From positions 62,001 to 126,000 of the forward strand of contig CANBNG010000003.1 in NCBI GenBank assembly GCA_947370975.1: 64,000 nt of DNA, given 5' to 3'. Under the pieces are notes generated by a model. It was not told where the DNA came from, searched no databases, and saw only the letters and a program-made list of their open reading frames with translations. Shown one piece after another: positions 50,972 through 59,684 of the stretch. The position numbers and the translations under genes were made by a program. How positions within the stretch are numbered: position 1 is the stretch's first letter; each line of letters starts with the position of its first letter. Source of the DNA: Beijerinckiaceae bacterium. Its GTDB lineage: Bacteria; Pseudomonadota; Alphaproteobacteria; Rhizobiales; Beijerinckiaceae.

Positions 50972-51976
50972 TCAGTAACGCACAACGGTCGCGAGCGCGG
51001 ACGCGGCGGGATTGAAAATTTCGGCCATGGATTGCGGCAAAGTCTCGAAAGCGACTTCGCCGGTGATGAGCTTGTCGATCACATCATCCTGCAAGAGATC
51101 AAGCGCCTTGCGCAGGCGACGCGCATAGGTCCAGCGCGGACGACGTGTGGGGGCGACCTGTCCGACCTGCGAAGAAATGAGCCGCAGCCTGCGGCTGTGA
51201 AAAGCGCCCCCCAGCGGCACCATGACCTGACGGTCGCCATACCAGCTCAATTCGACGATCGTGCCCTCGAGGCCAGCAGCGCCAAGCGCGCTCGTCAGGC
51301 CATCGGCGGAGGCGCTGGCGTGGAAGACAACATCCGCATCCCCCGCAATTGCGCCCGGCGTGCGGAATTCCGCGCCGAGCGCGGTCACGAGGGCAGAGCG
51401 CGCGGGCTCGACATCGACAACCACGACCTCGGCGCCCGGCAGACGCACGGCCAGAAAGGCGACGAGCAGGCCGACAAGGCCCGCGCCCACGATCACAATC
51501 TTGTCACCGGGGCCGGCGCCCGAATCCCAGAGCGCGTTCAGCGCCGTCTCCATATTGGCCGCCAGCGCGGCGCGGCGCAGCGGCAGCGTGTCGGGAATGG
51601 CAACGAGGCGTTCCACCGGCATGACAAAGCGCGTCTGATGCGGGTGCAACGCAAACACCGGCACGCCAAGCCATTCCTTGGGGCCCTGCTCGACAATACC
51701 GACAGAGCAATAGCCGTATTTCACAGGATAAGGGAATTCGCCTTCCTGAAAGGGCGCCTTCATCCGCTCATATTCGGACATGGGCACGCGGCCCTCATAG
51801 ACGAGGCGCTCGGTGCCGCGGCTGATGCCGGACCAAAGGGTTAAAACGAGGGCTTCACCGGGGCCGGGCTCGGGCACGACGACGGGCCGGAGCTCGGCGC
51901 GCGCCTTGCCCGTATACCAGAGCGCACGGTTGCCGCGATGGGCATCCCCGAAGCTGTTTTTCGTCTCGACCGCCAT
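50972..51976 (-). CDS. zinc-type medium-chain alcohol dehydrogenase family protein
   Basis: A 334-residue MDR protein. It has GEALVLTLWSGISRGTE, PVKYGYCSVGIVEQG and the Rossmann motif VGAGLVGLLVAFLAVRLPG. The usual zinc-ligand segment is weak (SGISRGTERL instead of a CGxC pattern), so zinc catalysis is uncertain. It heads the operon that continues with PTPS, GT4 and methyltransferase and is divergent from opgH. ATG 51976 is used. Confidence 0.8.
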   Translation of the reverse strand: MAVETKNSFGDAHRGNRALWYTGKARAELRPVVVPEPGPGEALVLTLWSGISRGTERLVYEGRVPMSEYERMKAPFQEGEFPYPVKYGYCSVGIVEQGPKEWLGVPVFALHPHQTRFVMPVERLVAIPDTLPLRRAALAANMETALNALWDSGAGPGDKIVIVGAGLVGLLVAFLAVRLPGAEVVVVDVEPARSALVTALGAEFRTPGAIAGDADVVFHASASADGLTSALGAAGLEGTIVELSWYGDRQVMVPLGGAFHSRRLRLISSQVGQVAPTRRPRWTYARRLRKALDLLQDDVIDKLITGEVAFETLPQSMAEIFNPAASALATVVRY

Positions 51977-52063
51977 GCTCACACCTACTAATGTCCGCCC
52001 CGACTTAGCAATAGGCAATCGACCCGGATAGCGGGCGGGCTTTCACCCGATCGAGACCCCCTG

Positions 52064-53887
52064 ATGTCGCCCCAGACCAAAGCCGTCATATCCGTTCCGA
52101 TGACCCCCGCCGGCATTCAGCCCGTGGCGGTGCTCACCCGTCGCCGCATCATCGTCGCTGCGCTCAACATCGTCACCTATCTTTTCCTGCTCGCCTGGCT
52201 CGCGCAAATTCTGGGCGCGCAGGGCTGGAGCGGGATCGATGTTGCCCTGTTTGCCTGTTTCGCCATTGCCGCGCCCTGGAGCGTGCTCGGCGTCTGGAAT
52301 GCGCTGATCGGCCTGTGGCTGCTGCATGGACGCAAGAATGCGCGCGCGCTCGTCGCCCCTTTTGCGCAAGAGGGCGACAAGCAGACGCCGCTGACCACGC
52401 GCACCGCTATCGTGATGACGGTCCGCAATGAAGATCCGGCGCGCGCCTATGCGCGGCTCGAGACGGTCATGCGCACGCTTGGCGAAACGGGAGAGGGCAA
52501 TGCCTTTTCCTATTTCATCCTGAGCGATACCGACGCCGATGAGGTGGGCGTGCAGGAAGAGGCTTTCTTCGCGGGGCTCAAGGCAAGATATCCAAGCCTC
52601 GCTGTGCGGTTTTTCTACCGTCGCCGTACATCGAATGAAGGCTACAAGGCCGGCAATCTGCGCGACTTCTGCAATCGCTGGGGGCAGGATTACGATTTCA
52701 TGCTGCCGCTCGATGCCGACAGTCTGATGTCGGGCGACACGATTGTGCGCATGGTGCGCATGGGGCAGGCTTTCCCCAAGCTCGGCATCTTGCAGAGCCT
52801 TGTTGTGGGTGCGCCCGCGACATCGGGCTTTGCGCGCGTGTTCCAGTTTGGCATGCGCCATGGCATGCGGCCCTATACGATGGGCAGCGCCTGGTGGGCG
52901 GGCGATTGCGGCCCCTTCTGGGGACATAATGCGCTCGTGCGCATTGCACCCTTTCGCGATCATTGCGACCTGCCGCTGCTGCCGGGCAAGCCCCCGCTTG
53001 GCGGGCAGATTCTCTCGCACGATCAGGTCGAGGCCGTGCTCATGCGCCGTGCGGGCTTTGAATGCCGCGTGCTGCCCGAGGAAAGCGGCTCCTACGAAGA
53101 CAATCCGCCGACCCTGCTCGAATTCACACGCCGCGATCTGCGCTGGTGCCAGGGCAATATGCAATATTGGGCGCTGATTGGCATGAAGGGGCTCAAGCCG
53201 ATGAGCCGCTTCCAGCTGCTCTGGGCGATCATGATGTTCATCGGCGTGCCCGCCTTCACCGCCATCATTGCGCTTGGCGCGCTCAAGCCGCTCGATGGCG
53301 AAGACATGGCGCGCTTTCCCGCAGGCTCGGCGCTTGGCTTTTATGGCCTGTTTCTTGCCATGTATCTTGCGCCCAAGCTCGTCGGCTTTCTCGACATTGC
53401 CCTCACACCCCATGCCCTCAAACGCTATGGCGGGGCGTTGCCTTTTGCCGGCGGCGCGCTGTTTGAGCTGTGCTTCTCGTTTCTGCTCGGCGCAGCGACA
53501 ACCTTGCGCACGGCTCTGTTCATGATGGGCCTGCTGTTTGGCCATTCCGTCATCTGGAGCGGACAGGCGCGCGATGCCCATGCTCTGTCTTATACGACGG
53601 CCGCGCGTGGCCTGTGGCCGCAAATGGCCTTCGGCCTTTTTCTCTACGCAACGGCGCTCGTTCTCGCGCCCGCCGTAATTTTGTGGTCGTTGCCGCTCAC
53701 CCTTGGCTATGTTCTCGCCATTCCCTTCGCCGTCGCAACATCCGCGCCGGGCTTTGGCCGCTTTCTGGCGCGCACGGGGCTGTGCGCCATTCCTGAAGAT
53801 CTCGCGCCCCCGCCCATACTCACGCAGTTGAACGCAACCGTCGGACCCGCCGACGACCATTTGCAGAGGAAGTTGGAAACAGCATGA
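52064..53887 (+). CDS. glucan glucosyltransferase OpgH/MdoH-like
   Basis: A 607-residue membrane GT2 protein. It has IVMTVRNEDPARAYARLETV, the DTDADE region, the acidic LPLDADSLMSGDTIVRMV, HDQVEAVLMRRAG and RRDLRWCQGNMQYW. These match OpgH (MdoH), which builds the periplasmic beta-glucan backbone from UDP-glucose. The length is shorter than E. coli OpgH, mainly at the N-terminus. The usual partner opgG is not next to it; instead the stop overlaps a different exported protein gene by 4 bp. Confidence 0.88.
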   Translation: MSPQTKAVISVPMTPAGIQPVAVLTRRRIIVAALNIVTYLFLLAWLAQILGAQGWSGIDVALFACFAIAAPWSVLGVWNALIGLWLLHGRKNARALVAPFAQEGDKQTPLTTRTAIVMTVRNEDPARAYARLETVMRTLGETGEGNAFSYFILSDTDADEVGVQEEAFFAGLKARYPSLAVRFFYRRRTSNEGYKAGNLRDFCNRWGQDYDFMLPLDADSLMSGDTIVRMVRMGQAFPKLGILQSLVVGAPATSGFARVFQFGMRHGMRPYTMGSAWWAGDCGPFWGHNALVRIAPFRDHCDLPLLPGKPPLGGQILSHDQVEAVLMRRAGFECRVLPEESGSYEDNPPTLLEFTRRDLRWCQGNMQYWALIGMKGLKPMSRFQLLWAIMMFIGVPAFTAIIALGALKPLDGEDMARFPAGSALGFYGLFLAMYLAPKLVGFLDIALTPHALKRYGGALPFAGGALFELCFSFLLGAATTLRTALFMMGLLFGHSVIWSGQARDAHALSYTTAARGLWPQMAFGLFLYATALVLAPAVILWSLPLTLGYVLAIPFAVATSAPGFGRFLARTGLCAIPEDLAPPPILTQLNATVGPADDHLQRKLETA

Positions 53888-54897
53888 AAGCGCCTCTTTT
53901 CGCTCTCGTTTGCGCGCTCGCGCTCAACAATCTGCCCGCAGCAGCCCAGTCGCCGCGCGTGGCCACGCCCAAACCTGCGCCCGCGCCCTTCCTCACACCC
54001 TCACAGCGCATCGATCCGCACGAGCTGGCGGTCAATGTCGTCAATCGCTCGACGCCCGTGCTCTGCGCCGAGAAGGACAATGTGGAGCTGACCTTCACCT
54101 CGCCAAACGTGCGCCAGTTTCGCGTGCAGGCGATTCACCCAGCCTATATCGGCACGATCAATGTCGATCGCTATGCGCCCGATTTCACCTCCTGCGACAT
54201 GACGCAGGATCCGGTGTTCAAATCCGACGCGCGCCGCGTGACCTTCTGGGAGACGCCGGAATTCTGGCTGACGGGATATAATTATCCCTCCTTCTGGCGT
54301 CCGGGCTCGGTGCCGGTGCGTGTGGGCAATCGCGTTGAAAACGGACTGCATCTCGTGCAGCTGTGGATGAAGCATCGCGAGCGCGCCGAAGAGGTGCTCG
54401 TGTTCTATCCCCCCGACGGCTATTGGCGCGCCCGCCCGCTGCCCTTCGCCGACATGCGCTGGACGGCCTATGGCTCATCCTTCCTGATCGGCCCGGTTGA
54501 AGTGCAGGAGCGCCCGATGGTGGCGCTGAAGGCGATTGCCTTCGATCCCGAGACAATGACCTTCACCATCGATTTCGTGCGCGGCGGCTCTGCCAAGATC
54601 AAGCTCGAGACGATCGATCAGGAACATATTACGCTCGAGACCTCCTTCTCGGAGGATGTGCCGAAAAACTATCCCTTCGCCAGCATGCGCTCGATGTATG
54701 CGACCGAGACCAATTCGGATGTCGCGCGCGTGGCGTGGCGCACCAAGGGCGCAGAGGGCTGGGGCGAAGCGCCCGTCATGTCCTGGCAGGGAGGCCCGCT
54801 GACGGAGCTCTGGGCCGGACGCGTGACGCCCTCCAACCACAACAAGAGCGCGCCGGACATGGTCTTCAGCCGTTTCAGCGACAAGCCCGCTCCCTGA
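53884..54897 (+). CDS. exported protein of unknown function, coupled to opgH
   Basis: A 337-residue protein with a signal peptide ending at NLPAAAQS. The mature region is beta-rich with aromatic residues (FWETPEFWLTGYNYPSFWRP, VEVQERPMVALKAIAFDPET). It has no resemblance that I recognise to OpgG/OpgD. The 4-bp overlap with opgH suggests a shared job in glucan assembly or modification in the periplasm. Confidence 0.7.
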   Translation: MKAPLFALVCALALNNLPAAAQSPRVATPKPAPAPFLTPSQRIDPHELAVNVVNRSTPVLCAEKDNVELTFTSPNVRQFRVQAIHPAYIGTINVDRYAPDFTSCDMTQDPVFKSDARRVTFWETPEFWLTGYNYPSFWRPGSVPVRVGNRVENGLHLVQLWMKHRERAEEVLVFYPPDGYWRARPLPFADMRWTAYGSSFLIGPVEVQERPMVALKAIAFDPETMTFTIDFVRGGSAKIKLETIDQEHITLETSFSEDVPKNYPFASMRSMYATETNSDVARVAWRTKGAEGWGEAPVMSWQGGPLTELWAGRVTPSNHNKSAPDMVFSRFSDKPAP

Positions 54898-54912
54898 TGG
54901 CATGATTGGACG

Positions 54913-55893
54913 ATGAGCGAGTCCGCCACGTTTGCAAAACAAAGTCCGCGCTGGTCGGCACTCGATGCCGCGCGCGGGCTGGCGCTTGTCGCCATGTTCG
55001 GTTTCCACATTGTCTGGGACTTCGCTTATTTCGGCATTGTCCCGGACACTGTGCCCTACGATCCGCGTTTCCAGATCCTCGGACATGCCATTGCGGCCTC
55101 TTTCGTCACTCTGGCGGGCATCGGCCTGACGCTGGCGGCGCGCAATGGCGTGCAATGGCAGCCGACGATGAAACGCATCGGTATGATCGCGCTGGCGGCA
55201 GGGCTTGTGAGCGCGGCGACTTATGCGATTTTTCCCGAGGCCTATATTTTCTTCGGCATCCTGCATCTGATCGCGCTGGCAAGCCTGCTGGCCCTGCCCT
55301 TTCTTGGCGCGCCCGCATGGCTGGTGGCGCTCTCGGCCGCCCTTGCGCTTGGCCTGCCGCTGCTTGTGTCAGCGCCCATTTTTGACGAGCCGAAATTCTA
55401 TTGGCTCGGGCTCGGGGCTGTTGCGCCCCGCAGCAACGATTGGCGGCCGCTGCTGCCCTGGTTTGGCGTCCTGCTTGCAGGACTGCTGCTCGGCCGCGCT
55501 CTTCTCGCGCGCGGCCTGCCGGGCTGGCTCGATGGCTGGCAGCCGAGGGGATGGCTTGGCAAGACATTGGTCTTTGGCGGGCGTCACTCGCTGCTCGTCT
55601 ATCTCATCCACCAGCCGGTTTTCATCGCGGTGATCTTTGTCATCACCATGCTCAGCGGCCAGCGCCTTGTGCCGGGCGTTGAAAATTTCACGCGCTCCTG
55701 CGCGCAGCAATGCACGACGAGCGGCGCGGAGGCAGGCTTTTGCGCACGCGCCTGCGGCTGCATCGCTACGCAAGCGCAGGCGGAAAATATCTGGCGTCCA
55801 GTGGCTGACAACCGCCTGACGCCCGACGAACGCGTGAAGTTTGATGAGATCACGAAAGTCTGCGTGCGCCGCGGCGCGCTGCCGCTCGACTAG
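54913..55893 (+). CDS. DUF1624 membrane protein (heparan-glucosaminide acetyltransferase-like)
   Basis: A 326-residue protein with eight or so membrane segments. The N-terminal DAARGLALVAMFGFHIVWDF and LVYLIHQPVFIAVIF are typical of DUF1624/YeiB-like membrane acyltransferases. A C-terminal soluble tail of about 75 residues has six clustered cysteines (SCAQQC, FCARACGC) and a seventh near the end. The location after opgH and its partner suggests glycan acylation, but this is inference. Confidence 0.75.
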   Translation: MSESATFAKQSPRWSALDAARGLALVAMFGFHIVWDFAYFGIVPDTVPYDPRFQILGHAIAASFVTLAGIGLTLAARNGVQWQPTMKRIGMIALAAGLVSAATYAIFPEAYIFFGILHLIALASLLALPFLGAPAWLVALSAALALGLPLLVSAPIFDEPKFYWLGLGAVAPRSNDWRPLLPWFGVLLAGLLLGRALLARGLPGWLDGWQPRGWLGKTLVFGGRHSLLVYLIHQPVFIAVIFVITMLSGQRLVPGVENFTRSCAQQCTTSGAEAGFCARACGCIATQAQAENIWRPVADNRLTPDERVKFDEITKVCVRRGALPLD

Positions 55894-57299
55894 TCACCGG
55901 GCGCGAGCATCAGTTCGGGCCGCACAAGCGCATCGAACTCCTCGCCCGTGACAAAGCCCAGCGCAAGCGCCTCCTCACGCAAACTTGTGCCCTTCTCATG
56001 GGCCGATTTGGCGACTTTGGCCGCCTTGTCATAGCCGATGCGAGGCGCAAGCGCGGTGACAAGCATCAGCGAGCTGCCGAGCAATTGCGCAATCCGCGCA
56101 CGATTGGGCGTAATGCCCTCCACGCAATTGACGCGGAAACTCTCCGCCGCATCCGCCAGCAGCGCAATGCTTTCGAGCAGCGCGAAGGCCAGCACCGGCT
56201 TGAAGACATTTAACTCGAAATGCCCTTGCGAACCGGCAAAGGTGATAGTCGTCTGATTGCCGAAGACGCGCGCACAGACCATGGTCAGCGCCTCTGCCTG
56301 CGTCGGGTTGACCTTGCCCGGCATGATGGATGAACCGGGCTCGTTTTCGGGCAAGGAAATCTCGCCAAAGCCCGCGCGCGGGCCACTGCCAAGCAGGCGC
56401 AGATCGTTGGCGATCTTGAACAGGCCTGTTGCCGCGCCATTGAGCGCCCCATGCACCGTCACAAGCCCGTCATGGCAGGCGAGCGCCTCGAATTTATTGG
56501 GCGCGCTCACAAAGGGGAGGCCGGTCAATTGCGCCATGCGCGTAGCAAAGCCTTCCGCAAAGCCGGCGCGCGTGTTGAGACCCGTGCCCACCGCCGTGCC
56601 GCCTTGCGCAAGCGGATAGAGATCTGGCAGGACCGCGCGAATACGCTGCGAGGCCAGCGCGCATTGGGCGGCATAGGCTGAAAATTCCTGGCCCAAGGTC
56701 ACCGGCGTTGCATCCTGAAGATGCGTGCGGCCGATCTTGATGATGTCGGCAAAATCTTGCGCCTTGGCGGCAAGCGCGATGCCCAGCTCATCGAGAGCGG
56801 GCAACAAACGCCCCACGATTTCGCGCGCCGCCCCGATATGGATCGCGGTGGGAAAGGAATCGTTCGACGATTGACCGAGATTAACGTGATCGTTGGGATG
56901 CACCGGGGCCTTGCCGCCCCGTCCATGGCCGAGCAGTTCATTTGCCCTCCCCGCAATCACCTCATTCACATTCATATTGGTTTGCGTGCCCGAGCCCGTC
57001 TGCCAGATGACGAGCGGGAACTCGGCATCCAGCATACCGCTCGCGACCTCCTGCGCCGCCGTGGCAATAGCTGCGGCAAGCTTGCCATCAAGCGCGCCGA
57101 GATCGCGGTTGATCTCGGCAGCGATGCGTTTGACGAGGCCGAGCGCATGAATGAGGGGGCGCGGCATGAGCTGGCCGCCGATACGGAAATTCTGCAACGA
57201 GCGCTGCGTCTGCGCGCCCCAATAATGATGTGCGGGAACATCCACCGGCCCGAAGGAATCGCTTTCAACGCGCGTGGCGCTGTCGGTTGTCGCGCTCAT
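55890..57299 (-). CDS. fumC: class II fumarate hydratase
   Basis: A 469-residue TCA-cycle enzyme converting fumarate to malate. It has HYWGAQTQRSLQNF, SGTQTNMNVNEV, GRTHLQDATPVTLGQE and the catalytic GSSIMPGKVNPTQ. It is iron-independent. It overlaps the convergent DUF1624 gene by 4 bp. Confidence 0.97.
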   Translation of the reverse strand: MSATTDSATRVESDSFGPVDVPAHHYWGAQTQRSLQNFRIGGQLMPRPLIHALGLVKRIAAEINRDLGALDGKLAAAIATAAQEVASGMLDAEFPLVIWQTGSGTQTNMNVNEVIAGRANELLGHGRGGKAPVHPNDHVNLGQSSNDSFPTAIHIGAAREIVGRLLPALDELGIALAAKAQDFADIIKIGRTHLQDATPVTLGQEFSAYAAQCALASQRIRAVLPDLYPLAQGGTAVGTGLNTRAGFAEGFATRMAQLTGLPFVSAPNKFEALACHDGLVTVHGALNGAATGLFKIANDLRLLGSGPRAGFGEISLPENEPGSSIMPGKVNPTQAEALTMVCARVFGNQTTITFAGSQGHFELNVFKPVLAFALLESIALLADAAESFRVNCVEGITPNRARIAQLLGSSLMLVTALAPRIGYDKAAKVAKSAHEKGTSLREEALALGFVTGEEFDALVRPELMLAPGD

Positions 57300-57356
57300 C
57301 TGCTTTGCTCCACCAGTCTCTCACGCGAAACCGGCAGAAGGACCAGCAGGTTGCGC

Positions 57357-57968
57357 TCAGTCGCTTCCCGTACGCGAGAAGCGATGGCCCATGATGAGTG
57401 TATCAAGGCCCGTTTGCCAATTGGCATCGGAAGCAAAATCCGAGCTCGAGCCAATCGAGAGCAATTCGATGAGGCGATTGCGCGCGCGATTGACGCGGCT
57501 TTTCATCGTGCCCACCGCGCAATTGCAGATGCCTGCAGCCTCCTCATAGGACATGCCCGAGGCGCCGATGAGCACAAGCGCCTCGCGCTGGTCTGCGGGC
57601 AGTTTCTGCAAGGCATCGCGGAAATCGAGAAAATCCATATGGCCGTTTTGCGCCGGTGCAGTGGCAAGGCGCGCGGCAATCGTGCCCTCGGAATCGGAGA
57701 CTTCGCGGCGGCGTTTGCGATATTCCGAATAATAGATGTTGCGCAAAATGGTGAAGAGCCACGCGGGCATATTGGTGCCTTCAACGAAGGAACCGAGATT
57801 GCTCCAGGCCTTCATCAGCGTTTCCTGCACAAGATCATCCGCGCGATCGGGATTGCCGCAGAGCGACACGGCAAAGGCGCGCAGGTTGGGAATGGCAGCC
57901 AGCAAATCGGATTTCATCTGGGGGCTGGCCGGCAAGATGACCCTTGTTGGGCTGCTGGTCTCTGTCAC
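57357..57968 (-). CDS. ecfG: general stress response ECF sigma factor EcfG
   Basis: A 203-residue sigma factor with sigma2 (DDLVQETLMKAWSNLGSFVE, WLFTILRNIYYSEYRKRRRE) and sigma4 (LPADQREALVLIGASGMSYE, GTMKSRVNRARNRL). Its 4-bp overlap with nepR and the divergent phyR identify it as the sigma factor of the PhyR-NepR-EcfG partner switch. It should recognise the GGAAC-N16/17-CGTT motifs noted in this window. Confidence 0.95.
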   Translation of the reverse strand: MTETSSPTRVILPASPQMKSDLLAAIPNLRAFAVSLCGNPDRADDLVQETLMKAWSNLGSFVEGTNMPAWLFTILRNIYYSEYRKRRREVSDSEGTIAARLATAPAQNGHMDFLDFRDALQKLPADQREALVLIGASGMSYEEAAGICNCAVGTMKSRVNRARNRLIELLSIGSSSDFASDANWQTGLDTLIMGHRFSRTGSD

Positions 57969-58318
57969 TCGCGTCCCTCTTTCTTTTCGCTCTTGCCGCT
58001 GCGCGCGGAGGCGTCTTGCGCAACGCCGGGCGCGGCATAGAGCGCGTTGAGAAGGTCGAGAAAGCGATCGGGGATAGGCTGGTTGAGCACGTCGTCGTAG
58101 ACGGACTTCAATTGCCGCTCGATATAGGATTTGACGTTTGGGCCGGGTTTGACCCCGCCTCCTTCAATCACCTGCATGGACTCGGCAAGCGGCGCTTGAG
58201 CGCCTGGCGCCAATGGCGCAGCCTGGGACGCAGGCGCAAGGGTTCCGCTGGCCGGGCGCACCGCCGGCCGGGCGGAAATAGCGCGAGGCTTTTTCCTGAT
58301 CCCGGTATTTTCGTCCAT
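57965..58318 (-). CDS. nepR: anti-sigma factor NepR
   Basis: A 117-residue protein. A Pro/Ala-rich N-terminal half is disordered in appearance; the NepR core is IERQLKSVYDDVLNQPIP followed by DRFLDLLNAL. NepR holds EcfG until phosphorylated PhyR takes it away. It is transcribed before ecfG from an EcfG-type promoter, forming a feedback loop. Confidence 0.95.
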   Translation of the reverse strand: MDENTGIRKKPRAISARPAVRPASGTLAPASQAAPLAPGAQAPLAESMQVIEGGGVKPGPNVKSYIERQLKSVYDDVLNQPIPDRFLDLLNALYAAPGVAQDASARSGKSEKKEGRE

Positions 58319-58398
58319 AAAATAACCCCTCCAGAGCCGGGTGGCCCTCGGCCCGTCCGATTGCCCGGTTCATCTAACAATGCGGCAATCTCTGCAAC

Positions 58399-58423
58399 AA
58401 CGCCTCCTTCTGGACTTGGTTCC
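58399..58423 (-). promoter_or_regulatory. EcfG-type promoter of nepR-ecfG
   Basis: On the minus strand GGAAC (58423-58419), a 16-base spacer and CGTT (58402-58399) match the general-stress consensus, about 80 bp before nepR. Confidence 0.85.
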
Positions 58424-58433
58424 CAAAAGGGCT

Positions 58434-58458
58434 GGAACCAAAGTGCTGTTTCGGGGTT
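58434..58458 (+). promoter_or_regulatory. EcfG-type promoter of phyR
   Basis: GGAAC (58434-58438), a 16-base spacer and GGTT (58455-58458) lie 42 bp before the phyR ATG. Only the first base of the -10 element departs from CGTT. Confidence 0.82.
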
Positions 58459-58500
58459 TAATGGACCAGAGCTCTGCGGTTTTTTCAGGGGCGTTAGCGC

Positions 58501-59322
58501 ATGTCGGTTTCCCAAGCGATCTCTTCGCATATCCCTTATCTGCGCCGTTTTGCGCGCGCTCTTTCGGGGAGCCAAGCAGGAGGAGACGCCTATGTCCTTG
58601 CCACCCTTGAGGCAATCGTTACAGACCCGTCTGCGTTCCAACCCAATGCAGATGTGCGCACAGCGCTTTACCGGGTCTTTTTGAAAGTCTGGGCGTCGTC
58701 TCCGCTCAACGATCACACCGATGCCGGCACGGCTCTGCCCGATGAGGAAGGCGCGCGACGCAACCTCGATGCGATTTCCTTGCGCCCCCGGATCGCTTTT
58801 CTGCTCTCCTCGCTGGAGGGGTTCGAGACCGCCGAAGTCGGCCGTGCTCTCGAATGCTCGCCCGGTGAAGCTGCAGCTCTCATCGATCTTGCCGGCAAGG
58901 AAATTGCCGACCAGATCCGCACCGATGTGCTGATCATCGAGGACGAGCCCTTTATCGCGCTCGATTTGCAGACACTGGTCGAAGAGCTTGGCCATCATGT
59001 GGTCGGCATCGCCCGAACGCATAAGGAAGCCGTGCGCACGATCGAGGGGCACAAGCCCGGCCTGATCCTCGCCGACATTCAACTGGCGGACGGCTCCTCG
59101 GGGCTTGAGGCGGTGAACCAGATCCTCGGCAATATGGAAGTGCCGGTGATTTTCATCACGGCCTATCCCGAGCGCTTCTTGACCGGCCAACCGCCGGAGC
59201 CGGCCTTTCTCATCACCAAGCCGTTTGGCGTCGACTCGCTGAAGGCGGTCATCAGCCAGGCGCTCTTCTTCGACCGGCGCTCACGCCGCGCCGCGCCCTC
59301 TGGCCGCGAAAACGTCTCCTGA
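58501..59322 (+). CDS. phyR: general stress response regulator PhyR
   Basis: A 273-residue anti-anti-sigma protein. The N-terminal sigma-factor-like domain (about 1-135: IPYLRRFARALSGSQ, LSSLEGFETAEVGRALECSP) mimics EcfG. The C-terminal receiver domain has VLIIEDEPFIALDLQ, phospho-Asp in LILADIQLADG, FITAYPERF and the lysine in LITKPFGV. Phosphorylation frees the sigma-like part to bind NepR. The kinase gene is not in this window. Confidence 0.96.
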   Translation: MSVSQAISSHIPYLRRFARALSGSQAGGDAYVLATLEAIVTDPSAFQPNADVRTALYRVFLKVWASSPLNDHTDAGTALPDEEGARRNLDAISLRPRIAFLLSSLEGFETAEVGRALECSPGEAAALIDLAGKEIADQIRTDVLIIEDEPFIALDLQTLVEELGHHVVGIARTHKEAVRTIEGHKPGLILADIQLADGSSGLEAVNQILGNMEVPVIFITAYPERFLTGQPPEPAFLITKPFGVDSLKAVISQALFFDRRSRRAAPSGRENVS

Positions 59323-59346
59323 TTTTTGGTTGTGGTGCAGAACATC

Positions 59347-59376
59347 AAAAGCCCCGGCATTCGCCGGGGCTTTTTT
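59347..59376 (+). terminator. rho-independent terminator after phyR
   Basis: A 12-bp stem AAAAGCCCCGGC / GCCGGGGCTTTT with an ATTC loop runs into a T tract. Confidence 0.95.
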
Positions 59377-59390
59377 CGTTTATCGTGGTC

Positions 59391-59549
59391 TCAAAGACGT
59401 CCCATCAGGACCAGCACAATGACGATGATGACCACCACGCCAAGAATGCCGGACGGACCATAGCCCCAGCCACGGCTGTGAGGCCAGGAGGGAATGACGC
59501 CAAGAAGCAACAGGATCAAAACGATCAGAAGAATGGTGCCAAGGGACAT
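59391..59549 (-). CDS. DUF3309 family small membrane protein
   Basis: A 52-residue protein. It begins MSLGTILLIVLILLLLGVIP, has a short WPHSRGWGYGPSG loop, and ends with a second membrane segment before GRL. This is the standard DUF3309 form, common in alphaproteobacteria and often stress-linked; the function is unknown. An RBS (GGAGG) lies about eight bases upstream of ATG 59549, and an EcfG-type promoter lies 84 bp upstream. Confidence 0.88.
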   Translation of the reverse strand: MSLGTILLIVLILLLLGVIPSWPHSRGWGYGPSGILGVVVIIVIVLVLMGRL

Positions 59550-59632
59550 TTGCGCCTCCAAAAATCAGGCTCGACGATATCAGGCTCGAAAACATCAGGC
59601 TCGACGAGCTTGACTATGTGCCGTGTTGCCTC
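59550..59632 (-). repeat. three short direct repeats in the DUF3309 leader
   Basis: ATCAGGCTCGA occurs three times at about 15-16-bp spacing (about 59563, 59579 and 59594) between the EcfG-type promoter and the DUF3309 start, within the predicted 5' leader. The role is unknown. Confidence 0.6.
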
Positions 59633-59658
59633 AACGCAGCTCGCAGAGCGTTTGTTCC
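59633..59658 (-). promoter_or_regulatory. EcfG-type promoter of the DUF3309 gene
   Basis: On the minus strand GGAAC (59658-59654), a 17-base spacer and CGTT (59636-59633) precede the DUF3309 micro-gene. Confidence 0.7.
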
Positions 59659-59684
59659 TGCGCAGCCGCGATTGTCCGGCGCAA

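Noticed and set aside
52043..53860. 605-codon minus-strand open frame
   Set aside because: It is exactly antisense to opgH, which has clear GT2 motifs; the antisense frame has none.
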